Source of the DNA: Drosophila persimilis
Lineage: Eukaryota > Arthropoda > Insecta > Diptera > Drosophilidae
Length of the DNA stretch: 64,000 bases
Direction of reading: 5' to 3'
Assembly (NCBI RefSeq): GCF_003286085.1
Contig: NW_020825433.1
Location: 27,390-91,389, forward strand
This document shows positions 10,999-22,109 of this stretch, piece after piece. The notes beneath the pieces are model-generated. The model was not told the DNA's origin and made no database searches. It worked only from the letters and a program-made list of their open reading frames with translations. Both the position numbers and the translations under genes were made by a program. Within the stretch, counting starts at the first letter, position 1. The number at the start of each line of letters is the position of its first letter.

Positions 10999-11286
10999 TT
11001 CGTTTAAAATTAACACCTATATTTCGGTAATGGTCAGCTTGTGTAATTTATAATTACTGTGATCACGTAATCCCGGAATTGTTAATAAAATTGTGAAATC
11101 CGCCAAAGAACCTATGTGCTGCAAGCACATACGATTTGCAAAACTAATTTAAGTGAACTGAAGTAAGCGGAGATAGTGAATCACCAAGGACAGTGAAACA
11201 CTTAATACAAAATCAAAAAAAACTTACAAGTGAACCAAAATAAAGTTAAAACTACAACAAAACAAAACCCAATCAACACCAACAAC

Positions 11287-12243
11287 ATGGCGTTACCACC
11301 ACTATCATTGAGCGAAATCCACTTGAACCAGGCACTGCTGTCGATCCGACAAATACCTGCCTATGACGGTTCATCTGGACAGCTAAGCTCATTTATCAAA
11401 CGAATCGAATATGTATGCGGATTATATCCAACTGAAGATCTTCGCCAACAAAGGATCCTATTTGGAGCGACCGAGATCCAACTGTCAGGAGAGGCACAAC
11501 GCATATCGCAAATGACACAACCCAACACGTGGCTCGAACTGAAGACGGCGCTGATCAACGAGTTCAAAAATCACACACCATATGAAGAACTCTTACGACA
11601 ACTATACACCACCAGATTCAACGGCAGTCTTCGTAAGTTTATAGAAGAATTAGAGATAAAAGCATTATTAATAAACAATAAGCTAAACTTAGAAAACATA
11701 CCAGAAAATAATGTCATTTATAAAAACGCTTTGAACAACACAATTAAAGATGTCATTACTCGAAAACTTCCTGACAGAATGTTCATGACCTTAGCAAGAA
11801 AAGATATTACCACATTGTCTAATCTTAAGAAGGCAGCACAAGAAGAAGGATTGTACGAAGCTAGTACAACAGATTCAGGTACAAATAAAGATCAATCGAA
11901 ATCGTCTCAATCAAATCGAAAGAATGTTGGAAACTATTATCCAAATTATAATACTACTAACTATCACAATCAAACTCAGAGTTCATCTGGAACAGGTCAG
12001 ACGAATCGAACAAATCAAAATCAAAATTCCCAAAATCCTGGATTATACAATGAGTTCAAAAATTCCTTGAATCAAGGTAGGGCTCAGAATCCATTCAATC
12101 AGCAAATATTTCAAAACCAAGCTAGTGGGAGTGGACCCAACCAACCTACTAAAAGAGGGAGGGAGAGCCAGAGTGGCCAAACGAAGATGGACGTAAATTT
12201 TCATCAAGCCGCCTCGGAAGAAACCGAGGAGGACCCTATATAA
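11287..12243 (+). CDS. Gag of 17.6-like element
   Basis: 318 codons from the ATG at 11287. The frame is open 5' of it to a GTG at 11230, but the ATG lies in the better context (ACAACATGG). The capsid-like N-terminal half (LSSFIKRIEYVCGLYPTEDL, LKTALINEFKNHTPYEELL) precedes an Asn/Gln/Ser-rich tail. No CCHC knuckle is visible, as is usual for this group. It forms the particle that packages the RNA. The stop at 12241 lies just before the protease in another frame, so Pol is expected by ribosomal frameshifting. The frame is intact. Confidence 0.85.
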   Translation: MALPPLSLSEIHLNQALLSIRQIPAYDGSSGQLSSFIKRIEYVCGLYPTEDLRQQRILFGATEIQLSGEAQRISQMTQPNTWLELKTALINEFKNHTPYEELLRQLYTTRFNGSLRKFIEELEIKALLINNKLNLENIPENNVIYKNALNNTIKDVITRKLPDRMFMTLARKDITTLSNLKKAAQEEGLYEASTTDSGTNKDQSKSSQSNRKNVGNYYPNYNTTNYHNQTQSSSGTGQTNRTNQNQNSQNPGLYNEFKNSLNQGRAQNPFNQQIFQNQASGSGPNQPTKRGRESQSGQTKMDVNFHQAASEETEEDPI

Positions 12244-14198
12244 ACATTACCATTAATAAAAGAATATTAAGGTGTATCGCTGACTCGGGATCATCGATCA
12301 ACATCATGAAAGAAAATTACACAGATTCCGAGATAAAAGACGATAACCTTACGGTCCATACCATCAATGGACCTGTCCGTTTAACTAAGAGTATAATGAG
12401 GAATGCGAACAAAACATGTCCGTCCGAACAAAAGTTCTACATACATAACTTTTCCGAAAATTATGATATTTTATTAGGAAGAGAATACTTGATGGCAAGT
12501 AAAGCCGTCATCGATTACAGAAATGACACTGTAACACTAGGAGCTAGGTCGTACCCAATCATTCAGAGTGGAGAAGCTATTGAAGCCGGCAAGACCGCAC
12601 AGAAGTGCACTGATCCCTCTACAAAAGAAGAGAAGATCGCACCTAAGTGCCTTGACCCATCTCCAGAGGGAGATCAATACTTCGCTTCCGCTCTAGACAG
12701 TGAATTAAGGGAATGTAATCAATTAAGATTGGAACACTTAAACGACGAAGAGAGGGAAGAGTTAAAGAAGGTCTTATATGAGTTTAAGGATGTGCAGTAC
12801 AGAGAAGGTGACAATTTGACTTTCACAAGTACAATCAAGCACGAGATCAAAACTCAACATGAAGACCCGGTCTACAGACGACCATACAAATATGCCCAGA
12901 TACATGATCAGGAGGTAAACCAGCAAATCAAAGATATGATCAGGCAGGGAATAATTCGAAAGTCGAATTCTCCTTACTGCTCGCCCATATCTATGATTCC
13001 GAAGAAGATAGATGCCTCAGGAAAGCAAAAATATCGAATGGTAGTAGACTATAGAAGTCTAAATGAAATAACAGTTAAGGACAAATTCCCAACTCCAAGA
13101 ATGGATGAAATCCTAGACAAACTAGGTAAATGTCAGTATTTTACGACAATCGATTTAGCAAAAGGTTTCCATCAAATACCCATGGAACCTAGCTCAATCC
13201 CCAAAACTGCGTTCTCCACTAAGCATGGACATTACGAGTTCACTCGTATGCCCTTTGGGCTAACCACTGCCCCAGCTACCTTCCAAAGATGTATGAACAA
13301 TCTGCTAGAAGAGTTAATCTTCAAAGATTGCTTTGTATACTTGGATGACATCATTATATTTTCCACTTCATTGGAAGAACACTTGTTGTCACTAAGGAGA
13401 GTATTTGGAAAGTTGAGAGACGCCAACTTGAAGCTACAAATGGATAAATGTGAATTCATGAAAAAGGAAACTGAATTCCTAGGTCATGTAGTCACTACTG
13501 AAGGAATAGTACCAAATCCAGGCAAAATCTCTGCCATTGTCAAATTTCCAATACCAGAAACGACTAAACAAATAAAGTCATTCTTAGGTCTGTGCGGGTT
13601 CTACAGGAAATTCATTCCTAATTTTGCAAACATAGCAAAACCCATGACACTCAAACTAAAGAAAGGAGCTGTCATAGACCCCAAGGAAGAAAGGTACGTC
13701 GAGGCATTTGAGAGACTAAAAGTACTCATCACCTCAGACCCTATCCTTGCGTTCCCAGACTTTGACAAAATGTTCACGGTAACAACCGACGCTAGTAACA
13801 TAGCATTGGGAGCGGTTTTGTCACAAGAACACAAACCGATCTGCTACGCTAGCAGAACCCTAAATGAACATGAAATAAACTATTCAGCCATCGAAAAGGA
13901 ATTATTAGCGATCGTATGGGCAACCAAGTATTTCCGTTCATACCTGTTCGGTAGAACATTCGAGATACAAAGCGATCATAAACCCTTGATTTGGTTGAAC
14001 AACCTCAAGGAGCCAAATATGAAATTACAAAGGTGGAAAATAAAACTGAATGAGTTTGATTTTAAAATGAAATATCTACCAGGCAAAGAAAATCATGTAG
14101 CTGATGCCTTATCAAGGGTAAGATTAATGAAAATCTCCTGGGAGAAGCTTCCAATAGCGTTGGTGCAACTGTACATAGCGCACAGGAAGACAATCTAA
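12243..14198 (+). pseudogene. Pol part 1 of 17.6-like element: protease, RT, RNase H
   Basis: Protease motif IADSGSSINI near 12275, RT with YRMVVDYRSLNEI, the catalytic box FVYLDDIIIFS near 13335, and RNase H with TTDASNIALGAVLSQ near 13790 and GKENHVADALSR near 14085. The frame is lost shortly after the RNase H end (about 14120): the ORF ends at 14198, while integrase-linker-like sequence continues in another frame. The domain order is normal for Ty3/gypsy. The copy therefore cannot make a complete Pol. Confidence 0.85.
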
Positions 14199-14370
14199 AT
14201 CACATTGCTATCACGGAAAGACCAATTAACTATTACAATCGGCAAATTGAGCTAATAAAAGGCAATGAAGATAAGGTAGAAACAATTCGTTATTTTCACA
14301 AGCTAATCATCAAGATCACGTATAAGGAAATGACTAACACCTTAGCGAAGGATATAATAAAGGAATATCT

Positions 14371-15483
14371 ATGCACCAAAAAGAGCGCATTATATTTCAT
14401 AACGAAACAGATTTTCCTCCATTCCAAAAAGCCTATTTAGAAATCATTAATTCTAACAATATAACCAAAGCTATTAAATCAAGCACGAAACTCCTAGATA
14501 TTCAGAATTACGCTGAATTTAAAGAAACCATATTAAAGAATCATAAAGGCTTACTCCATCCAGGGATAGAGAAAACCGTCAATTGGTTTAGGGGAAAATA
14601 CTATTACCCGGATTATCAAAAACTAATCCAAAACATCATAAACGAATGTCCTACTTGTAATATTGCCAAAACAGAGCATAGAAATACGAAGTTGGCATTC
14701 GAAACTACACCGGAAATACTGAACATCAGAGAGAAATACGTCATGGATTTCTATATGGTTGGTAACCAACAGTTCCTATCATGTATTGACGTATACTCGA
14801 AGTTTGCCACTCTTGTAGAAGTAAAAAGTCGTGACTGGTTAGAAGCAAAAAGAGCCATCATGAAAGTTTTTAACGAGATGGGCAAACCAATTGAAATCAA
14901 AGCCGATAAAGATTCAGCTTTTATGTGCACAGCATTGCAAGCATGGCTGAATGCGGAAAACGTCAAAATAGAGATCACTTCCAGCAAAAATGGAATATCT
15001 GACGTAGAAAGATTTCATAAAACAGTAAATGAAAAATTAAGAATAATATCTAGCGAGGATAACACAGAAGATAGATTCACGAAGTTTGAATTAATTCTTT
15101 ATACTTATAATCATAAAACCAAACATAATACCACAAATAGGACACCAGCTGATATATTCATTTATGCAGGCTCACCTGATTATGACACACAACTAAATAA
15201 AGTGAATAAAATCACTCAATTAAATAAAAACCGCATAGAGTATGAAGTAGATACCCGCTATAAACTATCACCTCTAGTTAAGTCTAAGGTAACAAATCCT
15301 TTCAAAAGGACGGGTGAAATTAGACAGGTAGACGAAAAACATTATGAAGAAAAGAATAGGGGTAGGAAAATAACTCATTATAAATCAAAATTCAAGAAAA
15401 AGAAGAAATCTAATAGAAGCAAATATAATAATTCCAGAGAAACCGAGGAAGTTAATGGAATCGGCGAACTTCAACACAATTAA
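14371..15483 (+). pseudogene. Pol part 2 of 17.6-like element: integrase
   Basis: Integrase with an HHCC zinc region (LLHPGIEKTVNWFRGKYYYP ... NECPTCNIAK) and the catalytic triad visible as Asp in VMDFYMV, Asp in IKADKDSAFM and Glu in ISDVERFHKTVNEKL. A basic Lys-rich tail follows. The ATG at 14371 is only where the frame reopens; the real protein is the C-terminal part of Pol, separated by a second frameshift near 14380. Its last 29 nt overlap the env start. Confidence 0.85.
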
Positions 15484-16546
15484 AATCCTCATCTTCCTCA
15501 TAATTACCATCGTAATGGCACAGGGCCAAAACATAGAAATAAATTCTATAAAATCCCAAAACGGATATATGATATTCAAAACTGGATCGATCAACATACC
15601 TATCAATTACGAATACCATTATCTAACTGTTAATGTAACTAAAACCGAAGAACTATACCAAAATTTGTTAAGGCAAGCCACTAAATTCCAGGACATAATC
15701 CAAATAAAATATCTAGTAGACAAATTGCAAAGAGAAATGAACGGGCTAAAAATAACCAAAAGAAATAAAAGAGGCCTGATCAATATAGTAGGAACAGCCT
15801 ACAAATATCTCTTTGGAACACTAGATCAGGAAGATAAAGTCGATTTGGAACAAAAAATAGAAAATTTAGCCAGCCATAGTATTCAAATGAATGAACTAAA
15901 TTTGGTAATAGATGCAGTTAATAGCGGAATAAACGTTATAAACAAACTAAATGAAGAAAAAGACAGGAATCAACAAATAGAAATTTTGATATTCAATCTA
16001 CAACATTTCACAGAATATATCGAAGATATAGAACTAGGTATGCAATTAACTAGGCTCGGTATATTTAATCCAAAATTATTAAAACAAGACTACCTGGAAC
16101 AAATAAATTCTGAGAAAATACTAAATATAAAAACCTCCACATGGCTAAAATCCGATACCAACGAAATTCTAATAATTTCCAACATTCCCAAAGACATTAC
16201 AAAAGTACCAATCTATAAAATCGTTCCGTATCCAGACGAATTAAATAACATGTTAACAGATATGACATACGACAAGTACTACATAAAAAATGAAGAAGTA
16301 TTTGTTAAAGAAACTAGATTGAAAACCAATGACAATTGTATAAAAGGAATTTTAATGCAAACTCCCACTAAATGTCCATATTCCAAAACATTTCAAAACT
16401 TTCAAATAAACTTTATTGAACCCAATATACTAATCACGTGGAATCTTCCAAAAACAACGCTAAATCAGAATTGTGTAAACCAAGAAATCATAGCGGAAGG
16501 AAATACCATTATAAAAATCTACAACTGTTCTAATCCAATTAAATGA
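15455..16546 (+). pseudogene. Env-like gene of 17.6-like element, main part
   Basis: 363 codons from the ATG at 15455. A signal-peptide-like hydrophobic start (ILIFLIITIVMAQG) is followed by a basic cleavage-like site (RNKRG) with a following Gly-rich hydrophobic stretch, the arrangement of errantiviral envelope proteins related to insect F proteins. The frame stops at 16544-16546 before the membrane anchor. The anchor lies in another frame just downstream, so the gene is broken by a small indel. In the family, env is translated from a spliced RNA. The splice sites were not resolved. Confidence 0.8.
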
Positions 16547-16565
16547 ATTTACAATATCAAACACA

Positions 16566-16871
16566 ATGTTAGATTTTGCCCAGAATGTTTATGTCAACAA
16601 CAACATAACTAAAATAAAACCACTGTCGTATGTCCAAACTAATGAAATAATTATGCAATACACCACATATAGTAACCTATTACAAATAAGTCTACTAATT
16701 TCATTTGTCATAATTATATTAGTACTACTAAGTTATGTAGCTGTTAAATTTACGAAAACTTCTAAAAGAGTCACGGTTAAATGTATAAACCCTATAATAG
16801 AAGCAGAAGAGGAACCAACCTCAGCCACCGCACTTGACACCCCGTCACTATACCCGAGGGTAATCGCCTAG
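16566..16871 (+). pseudogene. Env C-terminal part with membrane anchor
   Basis: A 101-codon frame with a strong transmembrane segment (ISLLISFVIIILVLLSYVAV) and a cytoplasmic tail. It ends 27 bp before the 3' LTR. It is read as the anchor of the env gene above, displaced by a frameshift, rather than an independent protein. Confidence 0.75.
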
Positions 16872-16898
16872 GGACAGGCTAATAACAAACGTTGGGGG

Positions 16899-17495
16899 AG
16901 TGACATATCCATAATTCCCCACATCCCATACACATTATGTTTATGTACAATTCATCCACCCCATCCACACAAGTAACAGGACCCCACTCAAGAATCAATA
17001 ACTGTTTCTTCCCATACTCCAAGCTAGGGCCCCCCATAATATAAACAATGGACCACATTGTTTCAGCAACATTAGAATCACGCCACTCTCGAGAAATCGA
17101 TTCTTTAGAATCACGCCACTCATGAGGACCAATCAAAGCTAGACATAAAACCAAGGAGTATCACATTCCTAGCTCCGTCATGTAATGCAACACCGATCGC
17201 CAGCAGTGGATGCCTTTCATCAAAGCCGACGCATCCCCAAATATCGATCCAGGCACGTACGCCACCGACACGAAGATGCAGCCGAGGAAAGCAACGCCCG
17301 AAGCCAGAGTCGGGAGTTCCAAGAGAAGGGCTCATGGAAACTAGCCAGCAGCAGAGAGATCAGTTCCGTTTGAGACAAGCAGACCGAAAGTCAAGTCGGG
17401 GAATTCATTTAAATCGTGTGACATAAAGATATTTAAGTTTGTAAAATAAAAGTGTTTTTTTTAAAAACTTAAAATCGAGTTGCGGATATTTAACT
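16899..17495 (+). repeat. 3' LTR of 17.6-like element
   Basis: 597 bp, preceded by the polypurine tract ACGTTGGGGG (16889-16898). It ends ATATTTAACT, followed by the ATAT target duplication. Confidence 0.9.
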
Positions 17496-18314
17496 ATATA
17501 TATATATTTGAGTCAAGCTTCATATGTAAAAAGAATTTTAAATAAATTTAACATGGATAGTTGCAATTCAGTCAGTACTCCATTACTAAATAAACTAAAT
17601 TATGAGTTACTTAACTCAGGTGAAGACTGCAATGCTACATGTCGAAACCTTATTGGCTGTTTAATGTACATAATGCTGTGTACACGACCAGATTTAGCTA
17701 CCGCTGTAAATATCTTGAGTAGATATAGTAGCAAGAACAATGCTGAGTTATGGCAATGTTTAAAAAGGGTTATTAGATATTTAAAGGGAACTATTGATAT
17801 GAAGCTTATATTTAAAAAGAATACATCATTTGAAAATACATTAGTTGGCTATGTAGACTCCGATTGGGGTAGTAATGAGATTGATAGAAAAAGTACAACG
17901 GGTTATTTGTTTAAAATGTTCGATTCCAATTTAATTTGTTGTAATACAAAAAGACAGAATTCAGTGGCAGCTTCATCAACTGAAGCTGAATATATGGCCC
18001 TATTTGAAGCTGTAAGAGAAGCTTTATGGCTAAAGTCTCTTCTAAATAGTATTAATCTTAAACTCGACAGACCCATTAAAATTTATGAAGACAACCAAGG
18101 CTGTATTAGCATTGCAAATAATCCCTCATGTCATAAAAGAGCAAAGCATATTGATATAAAATATCATTTTTCAAGAGAACAGATAGAAACTAATGAGATT
18201 TCTCTTGAGTATATTAATACAGACAACCAACTTGCTGACATCTTCATGAAGCCACTACCTGCTGGAAGATTTGCGGAACTGCGGAACAAATTAGGACTAC
18301 TACAAGAAGAATGA
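17496..18314 (+). pseudogene. copia 1 RNase H end of Pol, severed
   Basis: Continuation of copia 1 beyond the nested element. It covers the end of RT (LSQASYVKRILNKF) and RNase H with YVDSDWGS, the SSTEAEYMALFEAVREALW box and IYEDNQGCI. It stops at 18312-18314. It has LICCNTKRQ and FMKPLPAG, where copia 3 has LICWNTKRQ and FTKSLPAG. Copia 2 shares the copia 1 variants, which links copies 1 and 2. Confidence 0.85.
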
Positions 18315-18651
18315 TTCCAATTTAATGAAAACATGAACATGAAGCTTTATTAACGAATTTATTACATTAATTCATATTTAATTTTTTTTTTTGATTTGAA
18401 CCAAAAGAACCAATGAATTGTTAAAGTAATTTAATTTTATGTTAATCTAATTTTAAAGTGATCTGATCGGGTTTTTCTGGGTTTTCCCCGTATCCTTAGA
18501 GCAAATGCTAGATCACATAACACTTCCCAGAATGCACACCAACCACATTCGAATAACAATTGAATGTTACCTTTTTGATTTAATGATGAAAACTTTTTTA
18601 TATTTTTTATTTTTATGATTTTGATAATTAATGTTATTATTGAGGGGGGCG

Positions 18652-18900
18652 TGTTGGAATACGCCTATTCCCACATTAAAATAATAACATTAAATAATAT
18701 TATCGATATGTTAGGTATTATTATTATGAGTTAGTCTGGTCACACTTGAAGTGTCGACGCTCTCTCTTCTTTTGTGATCTCAAGTGTGTGGACCGGTGTT
18801 GCAGCAAAAAGTAATCAAGAAATACATAAATAATCTTTAAAGAAAAACATAACTTGGTACTGTCTTCCGTTTACTAATTGTCATAGCCAGTCTACCAATA
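18652..18900 (+). repeat. 3' LTR of copia element 1
   Basis: 249 bp after the polypurine tract TTGAGGGGGGCG. It differs from the 7331 LTR at a few positions. It abuts env sequence of a different element with no gap. Confidence 0.9.
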
Positions 18901-18901
18901 A

Positions 18902-19863
18902 AATTCATTAAAAAATGTCATCTTCAATGAAGAAACGATACTGAGAAAGCATCGTTTAAAATTAATAACTTTTGACCTACTAAATTTAGTTGATACCATA
19001 ACCCTCTTAAAAGTAAACATTTTCAATACAAAAATTTTAAATAAAAACGAAATAGAGGACATTTATAAGCATGAAAAACATCCTGTTGAACTGTCTGATC
19101 TGCTGGACATTGCAACGGTTAAAATAATTCGAAATGCAGATTTAATAATCATTTACATAAAATATCCTCAAATTAAAGATATTTGCAAGTTTTACCATGC
19201 AAGAGCCATCTCACAAAATGATGGAATGTTAGTTAAGTTTGTGAATGTAAGGAGAAATACTATTTAATGAATAATTTTAAAAGTGAAACTTTTAACAATT
19301 ACGCACAAATAAATTTAAAGAGTACCTGTTTCACCAATTTACTTAATGGCTTTAAAGCCAACTGCACTAAAAAAAGGGGAAAAACAAAGAAATAGACATC
19401 ATTCAGGATGGTGCCATATTAGTTTCAGGCAAAAATATCGTAGACAATACTACTTTGTTAGGATCGTATCTCCTTATATTCAACAACACAATTGTAATAA
19501 ATAATATAACCCACATAAATGATAAGGGTAAAATTCTAATGATATATATCGCATCATAGATATAGCGATTTTGAATTAGTTGATTATATACAATCGAATG
19601 ATAAGCAATTTTCTTTTGATAATGTTAATATTTTAAATCCCCTTATAACATTAGGTAATACGGCCTTACCATTAACAACATTATTTTTAATCATTTTGAT
19701 ATTGATAATGTTATTTTACTTCGGCTATAAATTAACCAAATTTGTACTTATTAAATCAATAAGAATACCGTCAGAAGAAATAGTGGAAAGCAACATTCAA
19801 ATACTGTCAGAAGAAATTAGAGCTCTATCAGAACTTCAAAATGTATCGGGACGAAACATTTAA
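18902..19863 (+). pseudogene. Env-like remnant of gypsy-group element 2
   Basis: One frame runs 18902-19267 and ends in TAA. Further coding-like pieces follow in other frames, ending in a transmembrane segment (LTTLFLIILILIMLFYFGYK) and a short tail before the LTR. The arrangement resembles the C-terminal half of an errantiviral env. Several stops and frameshifts make it non-functional. Confidence 0.65.
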
Positions 19864-19873
19864 GAATGGGGGG

Positions 19874-20405
19874 AGTTAACGTACTCAATTCTATTGAGCT
19901 CTTATACGAGTTGTAAACAATCTTTGGCTTTCCAAAACAAAAACAATTTCAATCTTGGGCCTCCGCCTAATTGATTTCTAAGATGTACAATCTCAAGGGC
20001 TCCCGCCGCAATCCCAATCTTTGACACTCGCCTAAATGGAAAACCAATGTTTGCCCACACCCGGCTTCTCATAAACAATCTCACTCCCGGCTTTCTGCAG
20101 ATCCTGCACTTTAGGCATTTTACAGTTCTCTCTTTGGATGACGAAATCCAATACTCGGGATGGCGAAATCAATTTAAATGTTTATAGAAAAACTATTCCC
20201 GAAAGGGATCAACGATGCAAAGATCAGAAAGCTCAAGTCAGTCTTGATCCAGCAGCGACACCGCAAAGTCTAGCTAAAAATTAAGATCGCGCAATCCCTT
20301 TGCCCGGAATTCCTTTGTGACCCTCTACTTAAATCTATATCAGTGAAGTTCGAAGTAAAATAAAAACTTTTTAAAAACACAATCCGCTACCGCAGTTATT
20401 TAATT
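19874..20405 (+). repeat. 3' LTR of gypsy-group element 2
   Basis: Starts AGTTAACGTACTC after the purine tract GAATGGGGGG and ends TTATTTAATT. The AGTT start is typical of the gypsy errantivirus group. The exact right end is inferred from where copia RT resumes. Confidence 0.7.
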
Positions 20406-21531
20406 TGTATGCAAACTGAACAAAGCCATTTATGGGCTCAAACAAGCAGCTAGATGCTGGTTTCAAGTATTTGAGCAAGCATTGAAAGAATTCGATTTTG
20501 TAAACTCTCCCGTGGATCGTTGCATATATATTCTTGATAGAGGTGACATAAAGAAAAACATATATGTATTATTATATGTTGATGATGTAGTAATAGCGAC
20601 AAGGGATATGGATAGAATGAATAATTTCAAAAATTATTTAAGCGAAAGATTTAGAATGACTGACTTAAATGAGATAAAACATTTTATCGGTATCAGAGTA
20701 GAAATGTTTGAAGACAAAATATATTTGAGTCAAGCTGCATATGTAAAAAGAATTTTAAATAAATTTAACATGGATAGTTGCAATTCAGTCAGTACTCCAT
20801 TACTAAATAAACTAAATTATGAGTTACTTAACTCAGGTGAAGACTGCAATGCTCCATGTCGAAACCTTATTGGCTGTTTAATGTACATAATGCTGTGTAC
20901 ACGACCAGATTTAGCTACCGCTGTAAATATCTTGAGTAGATATAGTAGCAAGAACAATGCTGAGTTATGGCAATGTTTAAAAAGGGTTATTAGATATTTA
21001 AAGGGAACTATTGATATGAAGCTTATATTTAAAAAGAATACATCATTTGAAAATACATTAGTTGGCTATGTAGACTCCGATTGGGGTAGTAATGAGATTG
21101 ATAGAAAAAGTACAACGGGTTATTTGTTTAAAATGTTCGATTCCAATTTAATTTGTTGGAATACAAAAAGACAGAATTCAGTGGCAGCTTCATCAACTGA
21201 AGCTGAATATATGGCCCTATTTGAAGCTGTAAGAGAAGCTTTATGGCTAAAGTCTCTTCTAAATAGTATTAATCTTAAACTCGACAGACCCATTAAGATT
21301 TATGAAGACAACCAAGGCTGTATTAGCATTGCAAATAATCCCTCATGTCATAAAAGAGCAAAGCATATTGATATAAAATATCATTTTTCAAGAGAAGAGA
21401 TAGAAACTAATGAGATTTCTCTTGAGTATATTAATACAGACAACCAACTTGCTGACATCTTCACGAAGTCACTACCTGCTGGAAGATTTGCGGAACTGCG
21501 GAACAAATTAGGACTACTACAAGAAGAATGA
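20406..21531 (+). pseudogene. copia 3 RT-RNase H, 5'-truncated
   Basis: Open from the left border. RT contains KAIYGLKQAARCW, the catalytic LLYVDDVVIA (about 20570-20599), then EIKHFIGIRVEM and DKIYLSQAAYVK. RNase H follows with SSTEAEYMALFEAVREALW and EDNQGCISIANN, ending at the TGA at 21529. It is the only copia copy in the window that keeps the YVDD active site, and it shows exactly what copies 1 and 2 have lost. No frame lesion was seen in the surviving part. Confidence 0.85.
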
Positions 21532-21860
21532 TTCCAATTTAATGAAAACATGAACATGAAGCTTTATTAACGAATTTATTACATTAATTCATATTTAATT
21601 TTTTTTTTGATTTGAACCAAAAGAACCAATGAATTGTTAAAGTAATTTAATTTTATGTTAATCTAATTTTATGATCGGGTTTTTCTGGGTTTTCCCCGTA
21701 TCCTTAGAGCAAATGCTAGATCACATAACACTTCCCAGAATGCACACCAACCACATTAGAATAACAATTGAATGTTACCTTTCTGATTTAATGATGAAAA
21801 CTTTTTTATATTTTTTTATTTTTATGATTTTGATAATTAATCTTATTTTTGAGGGGGGCG

Positions 21861-22109
21861 TGTTGGAATACGCCTATTCCCACATTCAAATAATAACATT
21901 AAATAATATTATCGATATGTTAGGTATTATTATTATGAGTTAGTCTGGTCACACTTGAAGTGTCGACGCTCTCTCTTCTTTTGTGATCTCAAGTGTGTGG
22001 ACCGGTGTTGCAGCAAAAAGTAATCAAGAAATACATAAATAATCTTTAAAGAAAAACATAACTTGGTACTGTCTTCCGTTTACTAATTGTCATAGCCAGT
22101 CTACCAATA
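21861..22109 (+). repeat. 3' LTR of copia element 3
   Basis: 249 bp, preceded by TTTGAGGGGGGCG, ends CTACCAATA. Confidence 0.9.

Larger units (their letters stand above)
10384..17495 (+). mobile_element. 17.6/297-like gypsy-group element with gag, pol and env
   Basis: About 7.1 kb with LTRs of 598 and 597 bp beginning AGTGACATATCC and ending ATATTTAACT. The primer site is TGGCGCAGTCGGTAGG, as in 17.6 and 297. It is flanked by ATAT on both sides and inserted in the TA repeat of copia 1, in agreement with the TATA target preference of this group. The LTRs differ, by eye, only by one T in a poly-T run. Pol and env nevertheless carry frameshifts. Confidence 0.9.
7331..18900 (+). mobile_element. 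copia element 1: RT-deleted, carries a nested 17.6-like element
   Basis: Ty1/copia retrotransposon with LTRs at 7331-7579 and 18652-18900 and a primer site at 7580. The body is split by the insertion at 10384-17495. The protein strongly resembles the copia family. It lacks the RT core: the integrase-side sequence VDSRWVY runs through a TA repeat straight into LSQASYVK near the RNase H side. Gag is also damaged. The flanks do not match: AAAGG on the left, AAATT on the right. So the two LTRs probably came together by recombination rather than one clean insertion. Confidence 0.85.
18901..20405 (+). mobile_element. Gypsy-group element 2, 3' end only (env end and LTR)
   Basis: Decayed env-like sequence followed by a polypurine tract and a 532-bp LTR. 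Upstream parts are missing; the left border is the copia 1 LTR. The right border is TGTA, which belongs to the copia 3 RT, so the element had inserted in copia 3. Confidence 0.75.
20406..22109 (+). mobile_element. copia element 3, 3' half
   Basis: Begins inside RT at the gypsy LTR border and ends with a full 3' LTR. The right flank GAGTG belongs to the integrase end of BEL-A, so it had inserted in BEL-A. The 5' LTR, gag and integrase are absent. Confidence 0.85.
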
